The notes beneath the pieces are model-generated. The model had not been told where the DNA came from. It saw only the letters and a program-made list of their open reading frames with translations, and made no database searches. Positions 8,591 to 16,790 of a stretch of 64,000 nt of DNA are shown here, piece by piece. This stretch comes from UBA2336 sp049306095 (GTDB lineage: Bacteria > Bacteroidota > Bacteroidia > Cytophagales > Cyclobacteriaceae), in assembly GCA_049306095.1 (NCBI GenBank), contig JBAQPU010000032.1:12382-76381 (forward strand), given 5' to 3'. Within the stretch, counting starts at the first letter, position 1. Each line of letters opens with the position of its first letter. Made by a program: the position numbers and the translations under genes.

Positions 8591-9526
8591 ATGAAAAAAC
8601 TAAATACCCTACTGCTTTTTTTGCCCTTCGTTGTGATGGCGCAATCGAAACCCGAACTTTTCTCAACCATTGCGGAAAAGGATTTTGTCGCTGAAGGTAT
8701 TGCCTACCATGCTTCCGGCAAAAGTTTTTATGTAGGCAGCATTTATAAACAAAAAATTGTAAAAATTTCATCTTCCGGAAAGGTAACAGACTTTGTCACC
8801 TCACGGCAGGATTCGATCGGACAGGTTGTTGGCTTACGGGTGGACGAAACAAATCACCACCTGTGGGTATGCAACAACAAAGGCGAAGGTGTGGCAGGAG
8901 GAACGTCTCAAATACATCAGTACGATTTAAAAACCGGAAAACTCATTCGTCAATACAAACACCAAGCAGCAGGAGAAAAGCATTTATTCAACGATCTGGT
9001 ATTGGTGAATGGAGATGCTTATATCACCGACTCTGAGTTCAAAGCGATCTATAAAGTAAACAGTACAACACACCGGCTTGATTTGTTTCTGCAATCCGAT
9101 CAGTTTGATTATGCGAATGGCATTACCGCACTTCCCGGCTCTTCCACCTTGGTGGTAGCTACTAACTTTGGATTGATGACGATTGACGTCAACACCAAAG
9201 CTGTTTCCTCCATTACTTTTCTCAATTATTACGTACTGGGTATTGACGGACTTTATTACGATAAAGATTCATTCATTGGCATTCAAAATGTTACTTATCC
9301 GCCCTGCATCAATCAATATTTTCTCAATGATAATCACAGCATGATAACAGGAGCCCGCGTTATATTATCCGATCATGCCGATTTTAATGTACCCACCACC
9401 GGTGCCATTGCCGATGGCTGGTTTTATTATATCGCTAACAGCCAGCTCAACAATTACAGCAAAGGTTCTTTTCAGCATCCGGAAAAGTTGGAGGCCACCA
9501 AAATTATGCGCGTTAAAATTCAATAG
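8591..9526 (+). CDS. SMP-30/gluconolactonase-like beta-propeller, secreted
   Basis: This 311-residue protein has a signal peptide (MKKLNTLLLFLPFVVMAQ) and a six-bladed propeller pattern. LFSTIAEKDFVAEGIAYH, NDLVLVNGDAYITDS and DYANGITALP correspond to the metal-site segments of the SMP-30/strictosidine-synthase-like fold, with the Asn-Asp and Asn-Gly pairs intact. Members hydrolyse lactones or serve as binding proteins. No sugar or lactone genes are near, so the substrate is unknown. The gene appears to stand alone between the hairpin at 8523 and the convergent SulP gene. Confidence 0.7.
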   Translation: MKKLNTLLLFLPFVVMAQSKPELFSTIAEKDFVAEGIAYHASGKSFYVGSIYKQKIVKISSSGKVTDFVTSRQDSIGQVVGLRVDETNHHLWVCNNKGEGVAGGTSQIHQYDLKTGKLIRQYKHQAAGEKHLFNDLVLVNGDAYITDSEFKAIYKVNSTTHRLDLFLQSDQFDYANGITALPGSSTLVVATNFGLMTIDVNTKAVSSITFLNYYVLGIDGLYYDKDSFIGIQNVTYPPCINQYFLNDNHSMITGARVILSDHADFNVPTTGAIADGWFYYIANSQLNNYSKGSFQHPEKLEATKIMRVKIQ

Positions 9527-9587
9527 GTGATGCATTTCTTGTTGAGACCAATCAACAGCCGGTAGTTGCTGATAGATTTTTCGTTTA

Positions 9588-11204
9588 TTAGTGGATTGCT
9601 GAAACGCTTACCCTTTCAATGCCGATCAGGTGTAGCTCAATATGGCGGTCGTGAGCCTTTCTTTCGTATTCACTGATGATTTCTAAAATATCGTATTCAA
9701 TAAAATTGCATTCACTGCCATCAATGGTCAGCACGCTGTATTCAGGAACCTCATCCAATGTTTTTTGCAGATTCACCTTATTCAAGAACGTAACATTACT
9801 GTTGAGTTTGATATACTCGGTTTCAATACCGTTAATGATTTTCTTGCTGATTTTGTATTGTGCCTTCAGGTTATTTCGAACAATGAAATGCGTGGAAATA
9901 AAAACACCAATACCTACACCAATCAGTAAATCAGTCGCCAGAATCGCAACAATAGTAGCCAGGAACGGAATAAATTGTTTTCTACCTAAACTTAGCATAT
10001 TCCGGTAGAGTTTGGGTTTGGTTAAGTTGTAGCCGGTAATAATAAGAATTGCCGCAAGCGCAGGATATGGAATTTTATTGAGCAGAAATGGCACCAGCAA
10101 AACTGCCAGCAATAAAAAAAGTCCGTGTGTAAAGGAAGCGAGTTTTGTTCGTGCCCCGGCATCAACGTTGGCAGCGCCCCGCACCACAACAGCTGTAAGC
10201 GGGATTGCTCCTAAAAAACCGCAGGCAATATTTCCAATCCCCTGTGCAAAAAGCTCGCGATTAACCGGTGTAATACGATTGCTCTTATCTAATTTATCGA
10301 TGGCTTCAATGCATAGCAGCGTTTCAAGCGTTGCCAGCATACCAATGGTGATGCCGTCTTTCCAGATTTCCGTATTGCTGAAAAATTGAGATAAGTCAGG
10401 AAAGGAAATACTTGAAAAGACATTTTCAGGGAGGTTCACTGACTGGATGGGCCTGACCGAAAATTCAGGAATGAAAGCATTGAAAATTGTAACAATGAAT
10501 ACTCCCGCAACTACCACAACCAACGGTGCCGGGATAAATTTTAAATGCCTGGCAAAGGGAAGCTGTAAAACCACCAGAATGGCAATTGAAATGATTGAGG
10601 TAATGATAGCTCCCGCATGGATGTGTTGACCAACGTTGCTTAAAATTCTAAATGGATTTTCGGAAGAGAAAAGACCCACCAAGTCCCTTGTCCAGAAGTT
10701 GGGATGATCGTAGCCCAGCGCCACCGGAATTTGTTTTGAGATGAGGATAATGCCGATGGCCGCCAACATTCCTTTAATAACGGCCGATGGAAAATAACTC
10801 ACCACGATACCCAGACGCAACAGTCCAAGGCAAATTTGGAGCAACCCTGCTATAATAACTGCGAGTAGAAAAACCCGATAGTCACCAAGCGAAAGAATGG
10901 ATGTTGACACCAGTGTTGTGAGGCCTGCTGCCGGGCCTGAAACTGCGAGTGGTGAGCCGCTGATCAACGTAACGACAAGGCCGCCTATCATTCCAGACAA
11001 CAGTCCAGCATACAGGGGCGCACCCGAAGCCAGCGCGATTCCCAGGCAAAGCGGAAGGGCAATCAGAAAAACAGAAACCCCGGCAGGCAAGTCGTGATGC
11101 AGCCAGAGGGTACGGTAATACTGAATTGATTTTTTCACTCCTTGCAGATGTGCTTTATGAATTGAATCAAGGCAAGATATAAATTTCAATTCTTTCTCAC
11201 TCAC
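9588..11204 (-). CDS. SulP-family inorganic anion transporter with STAS domain
   Basis: This 538-residue protein begins with a hydrophilic lead and the SulP signature DLPAGVSVFLIALPLCLGIALASGAP is visible in two adjacent parts around residues 38-64, followed by SGPAAGLTTLV. About 11-12 helices precede a C-terminal STAS domain (from about 450). Family members move sulfate, bicarbonate or other anions. A bacterial bicarbonate carrier is equally likely to a sulfate carrier, since no sulfur-assimilation gene is close. It is convergent with the SMP-30-like gene and divergent from the NarI-like gene at 11374. Confidence 0.85.
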   Translation of the reverse strand: MSEKELKFISCLDSIHKAHLQGVKKSIQYYRTLWLHHDLPAGVSVFLIALPLCLGIALASGAPLYAGLLSGMIGGLVVTLISGSPLAVSGPAAGLTTLVSTSILSLGDYRVFLLAVIIAGLLQICLGLLRLGIVVSYFPSAVIKGMLAAIGIILISKQIPVALGYDHPNFWTRDLVGLFSSENPFRILSNVGQHIHAGAIITSIISIAILVVLQLPFARHLKFIPAPLVVVVAGVFIVTIFNAFIPEFSVRPIQSVNLPENVFSSISFPDLSQFFSNTEIWKDGITIGMLATLETLLCIEAIDKLDKSNRITPVNRELFAQGIGNIACGFLGAIPLTAVVVRGAANVDAGARTKLASFTHGLFLLLAVLLVPFLLNKIPYPALAAILIITGYNLTKPKLYRNMLSLGRKQFIPFLATIVAILATDLLIGVGIGVFISTHFIVRNNLKAQYKISKKIINGIETEYIKLNSNVTFLNKVNLQKTLDEVPEYSVLTIDGSECNFIEYDILEIISEYERKAHDRHIELHLIGIERVSVSAIH

Positions 11205-11373
11205 GCTACACTTACATTTCCAAAAATCAGTCTAAAAAATTTTTATCCGCGATAGCGGGTGTTTGGAGAGGAGACAGGAGCGCTAAAATATTGCAAATTC
11301 TCATTCATTTTCCTGATTAAACTCAGGGTAATTGTTGTATCTTATTTCGTTTTTAGGTCGCGAATAAACTCTC

Positions 11374-12429
11374 ATGCTAGAACTCTTCCGAACCCTGAAC
11401 CGCATCGCTTTTCGTAACGCCTCAATTGCTATGGTGTTGACGATCGCCCTGGTTTTTGCGGGCTCACGTAACCTCCAAAATTTTGATGCCGCACTGATCG
11501 CCTATTTGTTTGGTGCGGTGTTCGCAGTTTTCGGAATCACCTACCGCTATTCGGTTTGGCTGCAACGCCCACCTACCAAGATGTATTGGCGCAGAACCTG
11601 GCAGTTTGCTTTCAGTAAAAACTTTCTTCCGTATATCGGCAGTATGTTTTCGCTGTTTGTCCGGAACATCGGCTTCCAGCAATTCATCTATCCGCGTGGA
11701 AGAAACCGTTGGGTCGGTCATTTTCTGTTAGCCACCGGCTGCTCCCTTGCTTTTGCCGTAACCGTGCCGTTAACCCTCGGATGGATTCACTTCACGCTAA
11801 AACCCGGCACACTCGATTTGTATGAAGCGCATCTGTTCGGTTTTGCCATGATGGATTTCCGGCTGGGTTCTTTTACAGCTTTCAATATCTTCCATGTGTT
11901 GTCGTGGTGTTCGGTGTTAGTGATTATCGGTGCCATGATGATGATGAACCGGAGGCTGACCAACGGGGGTCTCATTGCCACACAAACTTTCGAAGGCGAC
12001 TGGATGCCGCTAATCCTGCTGTTGATTATTTCCGTTACGGGTCTTGGTATTACTTACGACTACACCTTTCTTCAGGGTAAAACCCATCAGTTCATGTCGG
12101 TGATCCATGCGATAACGGTAATCCTATTCCTGCTATGGCTTCCGTTTGGAAAGTTCTTTCACATCTTTCAACGCCCGGCACAGGTAGGTGCCAACATCTA
12201 TAAAATTGAAGGCGCAAAGCGAGGCATGGCTGTTTGTCCGCATACGGGTCAACCGTTCGCATCCAATCTCCACATCAACGACTTGAAGCAGGTAACACAC
12301 GAACTGGGTTTCGATTTCACCTTAAAGGACGGAACCAGTCATTTAGATTTAAGTCCGGAAGGAAAACGCTCGGCCATTGCTAAAGCGCATTTCAAAGCGC
12401 GACAGCAGTCGGGCAAATTTTTTGGTTAA
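11374..12429 (+). CDS. NarI-like membrane cytochrome b subunit of a second nitrate reductase
   Basis: This 351-residue protein has about six membrane helices and histidines inside them at 116 (GHFLLATG), 174 (FNIFHVLSW), 245 (SVIHAI) and 263. The segment LPFGKFFHIFQRP resembles the final heme-binding helix end of NarI (PF-x-R/K-L-x-H). It probably binds two b hemes and oxidises quinol. About 80 hydrophilic residues follow, starting VCPHTGQPF, which are absent from NarI and may contact the partner proteins. It is the first gene of a tight operon with the NasA-like enzyme (17-base gap), a ferredoxin and a Rieske protein. Similar sequences could be mislabelled as MFS proteins, but the helix number and histidines do not fit that. 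Confidence 0.6.
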   Translation: MLELFRTLNRIAFRNASIAMVLTIALVFAGSRNLQNFDAALIAYLFGAVFAVFGITYRYSVWLQRPPTKMYWRRTWQFAFSKNFLPYIGSMFSLFVRNIGFQQFIYPRGRNRWVGHFLLATGCSLAFAVTVPLTLGWIHFTLKPGTLDLYEAHLFGFAMMDFRLGSFTAFNIFHVLSWCSVLVIIGAMMMMNRRLTNGGLIATQTFEGDWMPLILLLIISVTGLGITYDYTFLQGKTHQFMSVIHAITVILFLLWLPFGKFFHIFQRPAQVGANIYKIEGAKRGMAVCPHTGQPFASNLHINDLKQVTHELGFDFTLKDGTSHLDLSPEGKRSAIAKAHFKARQQSGKFFG

Positions 12430-12446
12430 CACGAACAAACAAAGGC

Positions 12447-14663
12447 ATGGCAAAACTTCCCGTACCTGTTGAAGATATTGTAACCCGGTTTGGGCCGCAC
12501 AAAGCCTACTCACCCGAACACGGTTTTAAAGGCCGGCACGAGCCCGACAAACTGGTGAAAACACATTGTTGTTTCTGCGGTATGCAGTGCGGCATTCAAC
12601 TCAAAGTGAAAGACAACACAGTGGTGGGCTTCGAGCCCTGGATGGAGTTTCCGTTCAATGAAGGACGGTTGTGCCCCAAAGGTGTGCAGCGCTATCTGCA
12701 AAACAATCACCCCGACCGTTTGCTTGCCCCTATACAACGTGTAGAAGGAAAAGGTTTTGAGACGATTGATTGGGAAACCGCCATGGACCGGACGGTGTCG
12801 GAAATCAGGCGCATTCAATCGGCCTACGGCAACGATGCGTTCGCCATGCTTTCAGGTGTATCGCTTACCAACGAAAAAAGCTACATGATCGGCAAGTTTG
12901 CCCGCGTAGCCATGAAGACGGCCAACCTTGATTACAATGGAAGATTGTGCATGGTGAGTGCCGGTGCCGGTAATAAAAAAGCATTCGGTCTCGACCGCAT
13001 CTCCAACAGTTGGGCCGACCTGGAACATGCCAAGGTCATTATGATTTGCGGCACCAACGTGAGCGAAACATTCCCAACCCTTACTCATTATATATGGCAG
13101 GCCCGCGACAACGGTGCCAAACTTATTGTGGTTGATCCCCGGGTTACGCCCATTGCACGCACAGCCGATTTGCATTTGCCGGTGAAACCGGGAACCGATT
13201 CAGCGTTGTATGGAGCGATGCTGAAAATTCTGGTGGACAACGATTGGCTCGATCATGAGTTTATCCGAAACCACACATCGGGTTTTGAGGAAACAATTGC
13301 AGCCGTAAAAGATTACGACCTGGAGTGGGCTGAAAAAATTACCGGCATCGCGAAAGAGAAAATTTTACAGGCAGCCACCTGGTGGGGGAAAACGGCCACC
13401 AGCTTTTTGTTGCATGCACGCGGCATCGAACATCACTCCAAAGGGGTTGACAATGTGGTGGGATGCATCAACCTGGTACTGGCCACGGGCCGCATTGGGA
13501 AACCGTATTGCGGCTATGGCACCATTACCGGCCAGGGCAACGGGCAGGGTGGGCGTGAACACGGCCATAAGTGCGATCAGCTTCCGGGTAACCGCGACAT
13601 CACAAATCCCGAACACCGCAAATACATTGCGGAGGTTTGGGGCATTGATGAAAAAGCCATGCCCGGTAAAGGTCTTTCCGCGTATGAAATTATAGAAGCC
13701 ATCAACCGGGGAGAAATAAAAGGACTCATCTCCATTTGTTTTAATCCTCTGGTATCGCTTCCCAACAGCAACTACGTTCGTGAAGCGTTGGAGAAGTTGG
13801 AATACTATGTTGCGATTGATTTCTTCCTGAGTGAAACCGCGCGATATGCCGATGTGGTCATGGCCGGTTCGCTGCATGAAGAAGACGAAGGAACCGTAAC
13901 CACAGCCGAAGGAAGGGTAGTGCGCATCAACGCGGCTGTTACACCACCTGGAGATGCCCGGAAAGACAGTGATATTATAATGGAGTTGGCGAAACGCCTG
14001 GGTGCCGGAGACAAGTTCAATTTTGAAAATAGTGAAGCTTTATTCAATGAGTTGAGGGCTGCCTCCAAAGGCGGTACAGCCGATTACTATGGTATCACCT
14101 ATCAGAAAATCGAAGAAAATATGGGCGTGTTCTGGCCCTGTCCAACCCTGGAACATCCGGGCACACCCCGGCTGTGGGAAGACCGGAAGTTTAAAACTCC
14201 CGATGGCAAGGCGCACTTTAATGCCGCTCCGTATCGCGATCCCGGTGAAGTAACCGATTCAGAATACCCGGTAGTGTTAACAACCGGTCGCGTGGTTTCA
14301 CAATACCTCAGCGGAAGTCAGACCAGGCGCATCGGTAAACTGGTGGATCAATATGCCGAGCCGTTGCTGGAAATTCATCCGAAATTGGCGGCAGTTTACG
14401 GAATTACTGAAGGCGATTTAATTAACGTAGTGACGCGCAGAGGCGAGGCTGTTTTTCCTGCACAACTGGTAGAAACCATTCGTGAAGACACGATTTTTAT
14501 TCCGTACCACTGGGGAGGCAGCAAATCGGCAAACCTGCTCACACCTGGCACACTGGATCCGGTTTCTAAAATACCGGAGTTTAAAGTATGCGCCTGTAAA
14601 CTTATTCACACCGGGGCAAAAGCCACGGAAGGACTAACAGCCACGGCTTACCAAAGTATTTGA
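12447..14663 (+). CDS. NasA/NapA-clade molybdopterin oxidoreductase, probable nitrate reductase catalytic subunit
   Basis: This 738-residue protein has an N-terminal [4Fe-4S] site C41-x2-C44-x3-C48-x27-C76. The likely molybdenum ligand is C168 in GRLCMVSA, the pattern typical of NapA and NasA. Pterin-binding segments follow (CGTNVSETFPTL, VVDPRVTPIA) and the C-terminal cofactor domain runs from about 615 to 738. There is no Tat signal, so it should stay in the cytoplasm. Nas enzymes usually take electrons from ferredoxin or NADH; here the neighbours are a quinol-type cytochrome b, a DmsB/NrfC-type ferredoxin and a Rieske protein, suggesting a membrane-tied respiratory enzyme. Nitrate is the expected substrate because of the Cys-Met-x-Ser-Ala ligand loop and the narK upstream; formate or another oxo-anion cannot be excluded. 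Confidence 0.75.
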   Translation: MAKLPVPVEDIVTRFGPHKAYSPEHGFKGRHEPDKLVKTHCCFCGMQCGIQLKVKDNTVVGFEPWMEFPFNEGRLCPKGVQRYLQNNHPDRLLAPIQRVEGKGFETIDWETAMDRTVSEIRRIQSAYGNDAFAMLSGVSLTNEKSYMIGKFARVAMKTANLDYNGRLCMVSAGAGNKKAFGLDRISNSWADLEHAKVIMICGTNVSETFPTLTHYIWQARDNGAKLIVVDPRVTPIARTADLHLPVKPGTDSALYGAMLKILVDNDWLDHEFIRNHTSGFEETIAAVKDYDLEWAEKITGIAKEKILQAATWWGKTATSFLLHARGIEHHSKGVDNVVGCINLVLATGRIGKPYCGYGTITGQGNGQGGREHGHKCDQLPGNRDITNPEHRKYIAEVWGIDEKAMPGKGLSAYEIIEAINRGEIKGLISICFNPLVSLPNSNYVREALEKLEYYVAIDFFLSETARYADVVMAGSLHEEDEGTVTTAEGRVVRINAAVTPPGDARKDSDIIMELAKRLGAGDKFNFENSEALFNELRAASKGGTADYYGITYQKIEENMGVFWPCPTLEHPGTPRLWEDRKFKTPDGKAHFNAAPYRDPGEVTDSEYPVVLTTGRVVSQYLSGSQTRRIGKLVDQYAEPLLEIHPKLAAVYGITEGDLINVVTRRGEAVFPAQLVETIREDTIFIPYHWGGSKSANLLTPGTLDPVSKIPEFKVCACKLIHTGAKATEGLTATAYQSI

Positions 14664-14665
14664 TC

Positions 14666-15235
14666 ATGACTGCACAATACAAAGAGAACCTGGAGTTTTT
14701 TATTGATATGCAGCGGTGCATTGGTTGCCACGCCTGCGAGATGGCGTGTGCAGAGTGTGAAACCAACGGACAGGAGAGTATGATTCATATTCACTACGTG
14801 GACCGCGCCCAAACCGTTCAAACTACGGTACAAGTATGTATGCACTGCGATGATCCGGCTTGTGCCAACGTATGCCCTGCCGATGCGATAACTAAAGACA
14901 GCTTTGGTGTAGTACACACGGCCAATACCTCACGCTGCATCGGGTGTTCCAATTGTGTGCTGGCTTGCCCGTTTGGTGTACCCAAGAAGGAAGAAAAAGC
15001 GGAGTTGATGATGAAGTGTAATATGTGTTACGATCGCACCAGTGCCGGAAAGAAGCCCATGTGCGCTACGGTTTGTCCGAGTGGGGCATTGTATTATGGT
15101 ACGCGTGAAGAAATCCGGAAGATGCGGCCCGAAAGCGATCCCGTACAAACGTTCAAGTTTGGAAACGAAACGGTAAAAACAAAAGTAAGCATCATGATGC
15201 CGAAAGGAAGCACCCAGTTAAATGTTCACGACTAA
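14666..15235 (+). CDS. Four-cluster ferredoxin-like electron-transfer subunit (DmsB/NrfC family)
   Basis: This 189-residue protein has four cysteine groups: CIGCHACEMAC, CMHCDDPACANVC, CIGCSNCVLAC and CNMCYD with CATVC, enough for four [4Fe-4S] clusters. This is the usual electron-transfer subunit of membrane molybdoenzymes. ATG at 14666 was chosen because it follows the TGA of the NasA-like gene at 14661-14663; a TTG six bases earlier would overlap that stop. No signal peptide is present, so it sits in the cytoplasm between the cytochrome b and the molybdenum subunit. Confidence 0.85.
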   Translation: MTAQYKENLEFFIDMQRCIGCHACEMACAECETNGQESMIHIHYVDRAQTVQTTVQVCMHCDDPACANVCPADAITKDSFGVVHTANTSRCIGCSNCVLACPFGVPKKEEKAELMMKCNMCYDRTSAGKKPMCATVCPSGALYYGTREEIRKMRPESDPVQTFKFGNETVKTKVSIMMPKGSTQLNVHD

Positions 15236-15245
15236 TCAGCAGGTC

Positions 15246-15764
15246 ATGTCAAATTCATCAGAAAAAGAAAAAATCCCCAACTGGAAAAGCGATTTTCCAA
15301 TTGAACAGACAGAAGCCACACACATTTCACGTAGGGAGTTCGCAAAATTTTTGTGCCTGCTATCGGGCGGCATGGCGTTGGGCAATGCCGGTATTGTGAT
15401 CAAATCGTTTGCTTTTCCTTCACAGCCGCTGGAAGGCGAGCATTTTGTTTGTCAGCATTCAGAGGTGAAAGTTGGTGAAATGAAACCCTTTGTAATAAAA
15501 GGAAAACTGGAAGTTCCGTACATCTTGATTCACCTCACCGAGAATGAATGGCGTGCCTTTGAACAAAAATGCACCCACCTTTCCTGCGCAGTGCGCTATC
15601 GGGCCGACATCAATAAGATTGAATGCCCGTGCCACCACGGTTACTTCGATCCGCGCACGGGTGTGGTTATACAGGGCCCCCCACCCAGACCGTTACCCCA
15701 ACTGGAGGTGGTGGTGAAAGAGGACCAGGTTTATGTTCGGGCCATGGAAGAAAAAACAGTTTAG
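15246..15764 (+). CDS. Tat-exported Rieske [2Fe-2S] protein
   Basis: This 172-residue protein starts at ATG 15246, preceded by CAGCAGG. The N-terminal twin-arginine motif SRREFAKFL is followed by a hydrophobic stretch, as in bc-complex Rieske proteins, which stay anchored with the cluster domain outside. The cluster boxes CTHLSC and CPCHHG are complete, giving two Cys and two His ligands. A Rieske protein in the periplasm beside a cytochrome b that serves a cytoplasmic molybdoenzyme is not part of any standard nitrate reductase. It may form a quinol-oxidising module with the NarI-like subunit. An earlier ATG at 15222 lies inside the ferredoxin gene and is less likely. Confidence 0.85.
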   Translation: MSNSSEKEKIPNWKSDFPIEQTEATHISRREFAKFLCLLSGGMALGNAGIVIKSFAFPSQPLEGEHFVCQHSEVKVGEMKPFVIKGKLEVPYILIHLTENEWRAFEQKCTHLSCAVRYRADINKIECPCHHGYFDPRTGVVIQGPPPRPLPQLEVVVKEDQVYVRAMEEKTV

Positions 15765-15766
15765 GT

Positions 15767-16048
15767 ATGGGAGATTTCAGAGAAGGACAAGACCAGGCGC
15801 ACCCCAACAAAACCAACACGTTGATGGGGGGGATCATCACGTTGCTCATCGGTATACTGGGCATTCAGGTATGGCTTTTATACAGTGCGTTGAATAATGC
15901 ATTGGACGATAACCGTGGAATTGCCGTGGCTGCTTTTATCGGTTCATCGGTGTTGTTTATTATGGCCTTGTGGCTGTTGCGTTATGTGCCACAGGCAAGG
16001 GGGTTTGTTCGTAAGAAGGCGGGTGACGGGAAAAGCAAATATGAATAG
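15767..16048 (+). CDS. Small two-helix membrane protein of the NasA/Rieske operon
   Basis: ATG at 15767, two bases after the Rieske stop, gives 93 residues. Two hydrophobic helices (about 20-45 and 53-74) follow a polar N-terminus with REGQDQAHPNKTN; the C-terminus is basic. I do not recognise a named family. Tight coupling to the Rieske gene suggests a subunit or assembly factor of the same complex. Confidence 0.6.
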   Translation: MGDFREGQDQAHPNKTNTLMGGIITLLIGILGIQVWLLYSALNNALDDNRGIAVAAFIGSSVLFIMALWLLRYVPQARGFVRKKAGDGKSKYE

Positions 16049-16224
16049 TTTGCCATCCGGCAATTACTTTGATCATAAATATTGAATAAGAAAAATCCTT
16101 ATATTAAGCGCATGATTTGTTCAAAGACCCATTAAGTCTGCTTGTTGGGTCGCATACTTGTTGAACAAGGAAATAATGTTGGTTGGGTGAGGAAGGGAAC
16201 AGTAATACTGACACTCAAAGAGTT

Positions 16225-16776
16225 ATGACCATACAAAAAGAAGTATTCATCGTGTTTTCAGTGATGTTTCTCATCATTGTTTTTGTTTTCTTTCTGGTAT
16301 TCCTTTCTTCCGTTAAAAGCGGGGAAATACAAAATGTAAATCGCAAGCGGGCGATTTTCTTTTTTATTGCCTTTGGAACGGTGCTGCTGGTGTTGGGCAT
16401 ATCGCTGCCCAAATCACCCTACTTCCTTTATGCTAAGGAAGAACCGGCACAAAAGGTATTTGTAGTGGCCAAGCAGTTTTCATTCTCCATTTCGAAGTCG
16501 CCCATCGAATCGGAAGATGATTTTATGATGTCGGCCGGGGCTGAAATAACGGTGCCAGTCAATGAGGTGATTGAGTTTAACGTGTCCAGTTGGGATGTCA
16601 ATCATGGGTTTAGTTTGTATAAGGATGGTGTTTTGCAGGCCCAGGTTCAGGCCATGCCCGGCTATGTAAACCGGCTGCGATGGAGATTTAAAGAAGGAGG
16701 TTCGTACGATATTTTGTGTCTGGAATACTGTGGGGTGGCGCATGCCGGTATGACCTCCAAAATAAAAGTTGAATAA
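16225..16776 (+). CDS. CuA-bearing subunit II of a heme-copper enzyme
   Basis: This 183-residue protein has two N-terminal helices (5-28 and 42-60) and then a cupredoxin domain outside the membrane. The CuA ligands are complete: H127 in DVNHGF, then C165, E167, C169, H173 and M176 in CLEYCGVAHAGM. It passes electrons from a cytochrome c or cupredoxin to subunit I, which begins 14 bases later. ATG at 16225 is preceded by CAAAGAG; the frame is open to a TTG at 16183 but the added residues are polar and unlike a subunit II start. Confidence 0.85.
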   Translation: MTIQKEVFIVFSVMFLIIVFVFFLVFLSSVKSGEIQNVNRKRAIFFFIAFGTVLLVLGISLPKSPYFLYAKEEPAQKVFVVAKQFSFSISKSPIESEDDFMMSAGAEITVPVNEVIEFNVSSWDVNHGFSLYKDGVLQAQVQAMPGYVNRLRWRFKEGGSYDILCLEYCGVAHAGMTSKIKVE

Positions 16777-16790
16777 GCTCATTCAGAATC

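Noticed and set aside
16086..16102. ATAAG-N7-CTTAT repeat upstream of the CuA gene as an eighth operator
   Set aside because: Arms and spacer do not match the WAARGAY-N6-RTCYTTW pattern.
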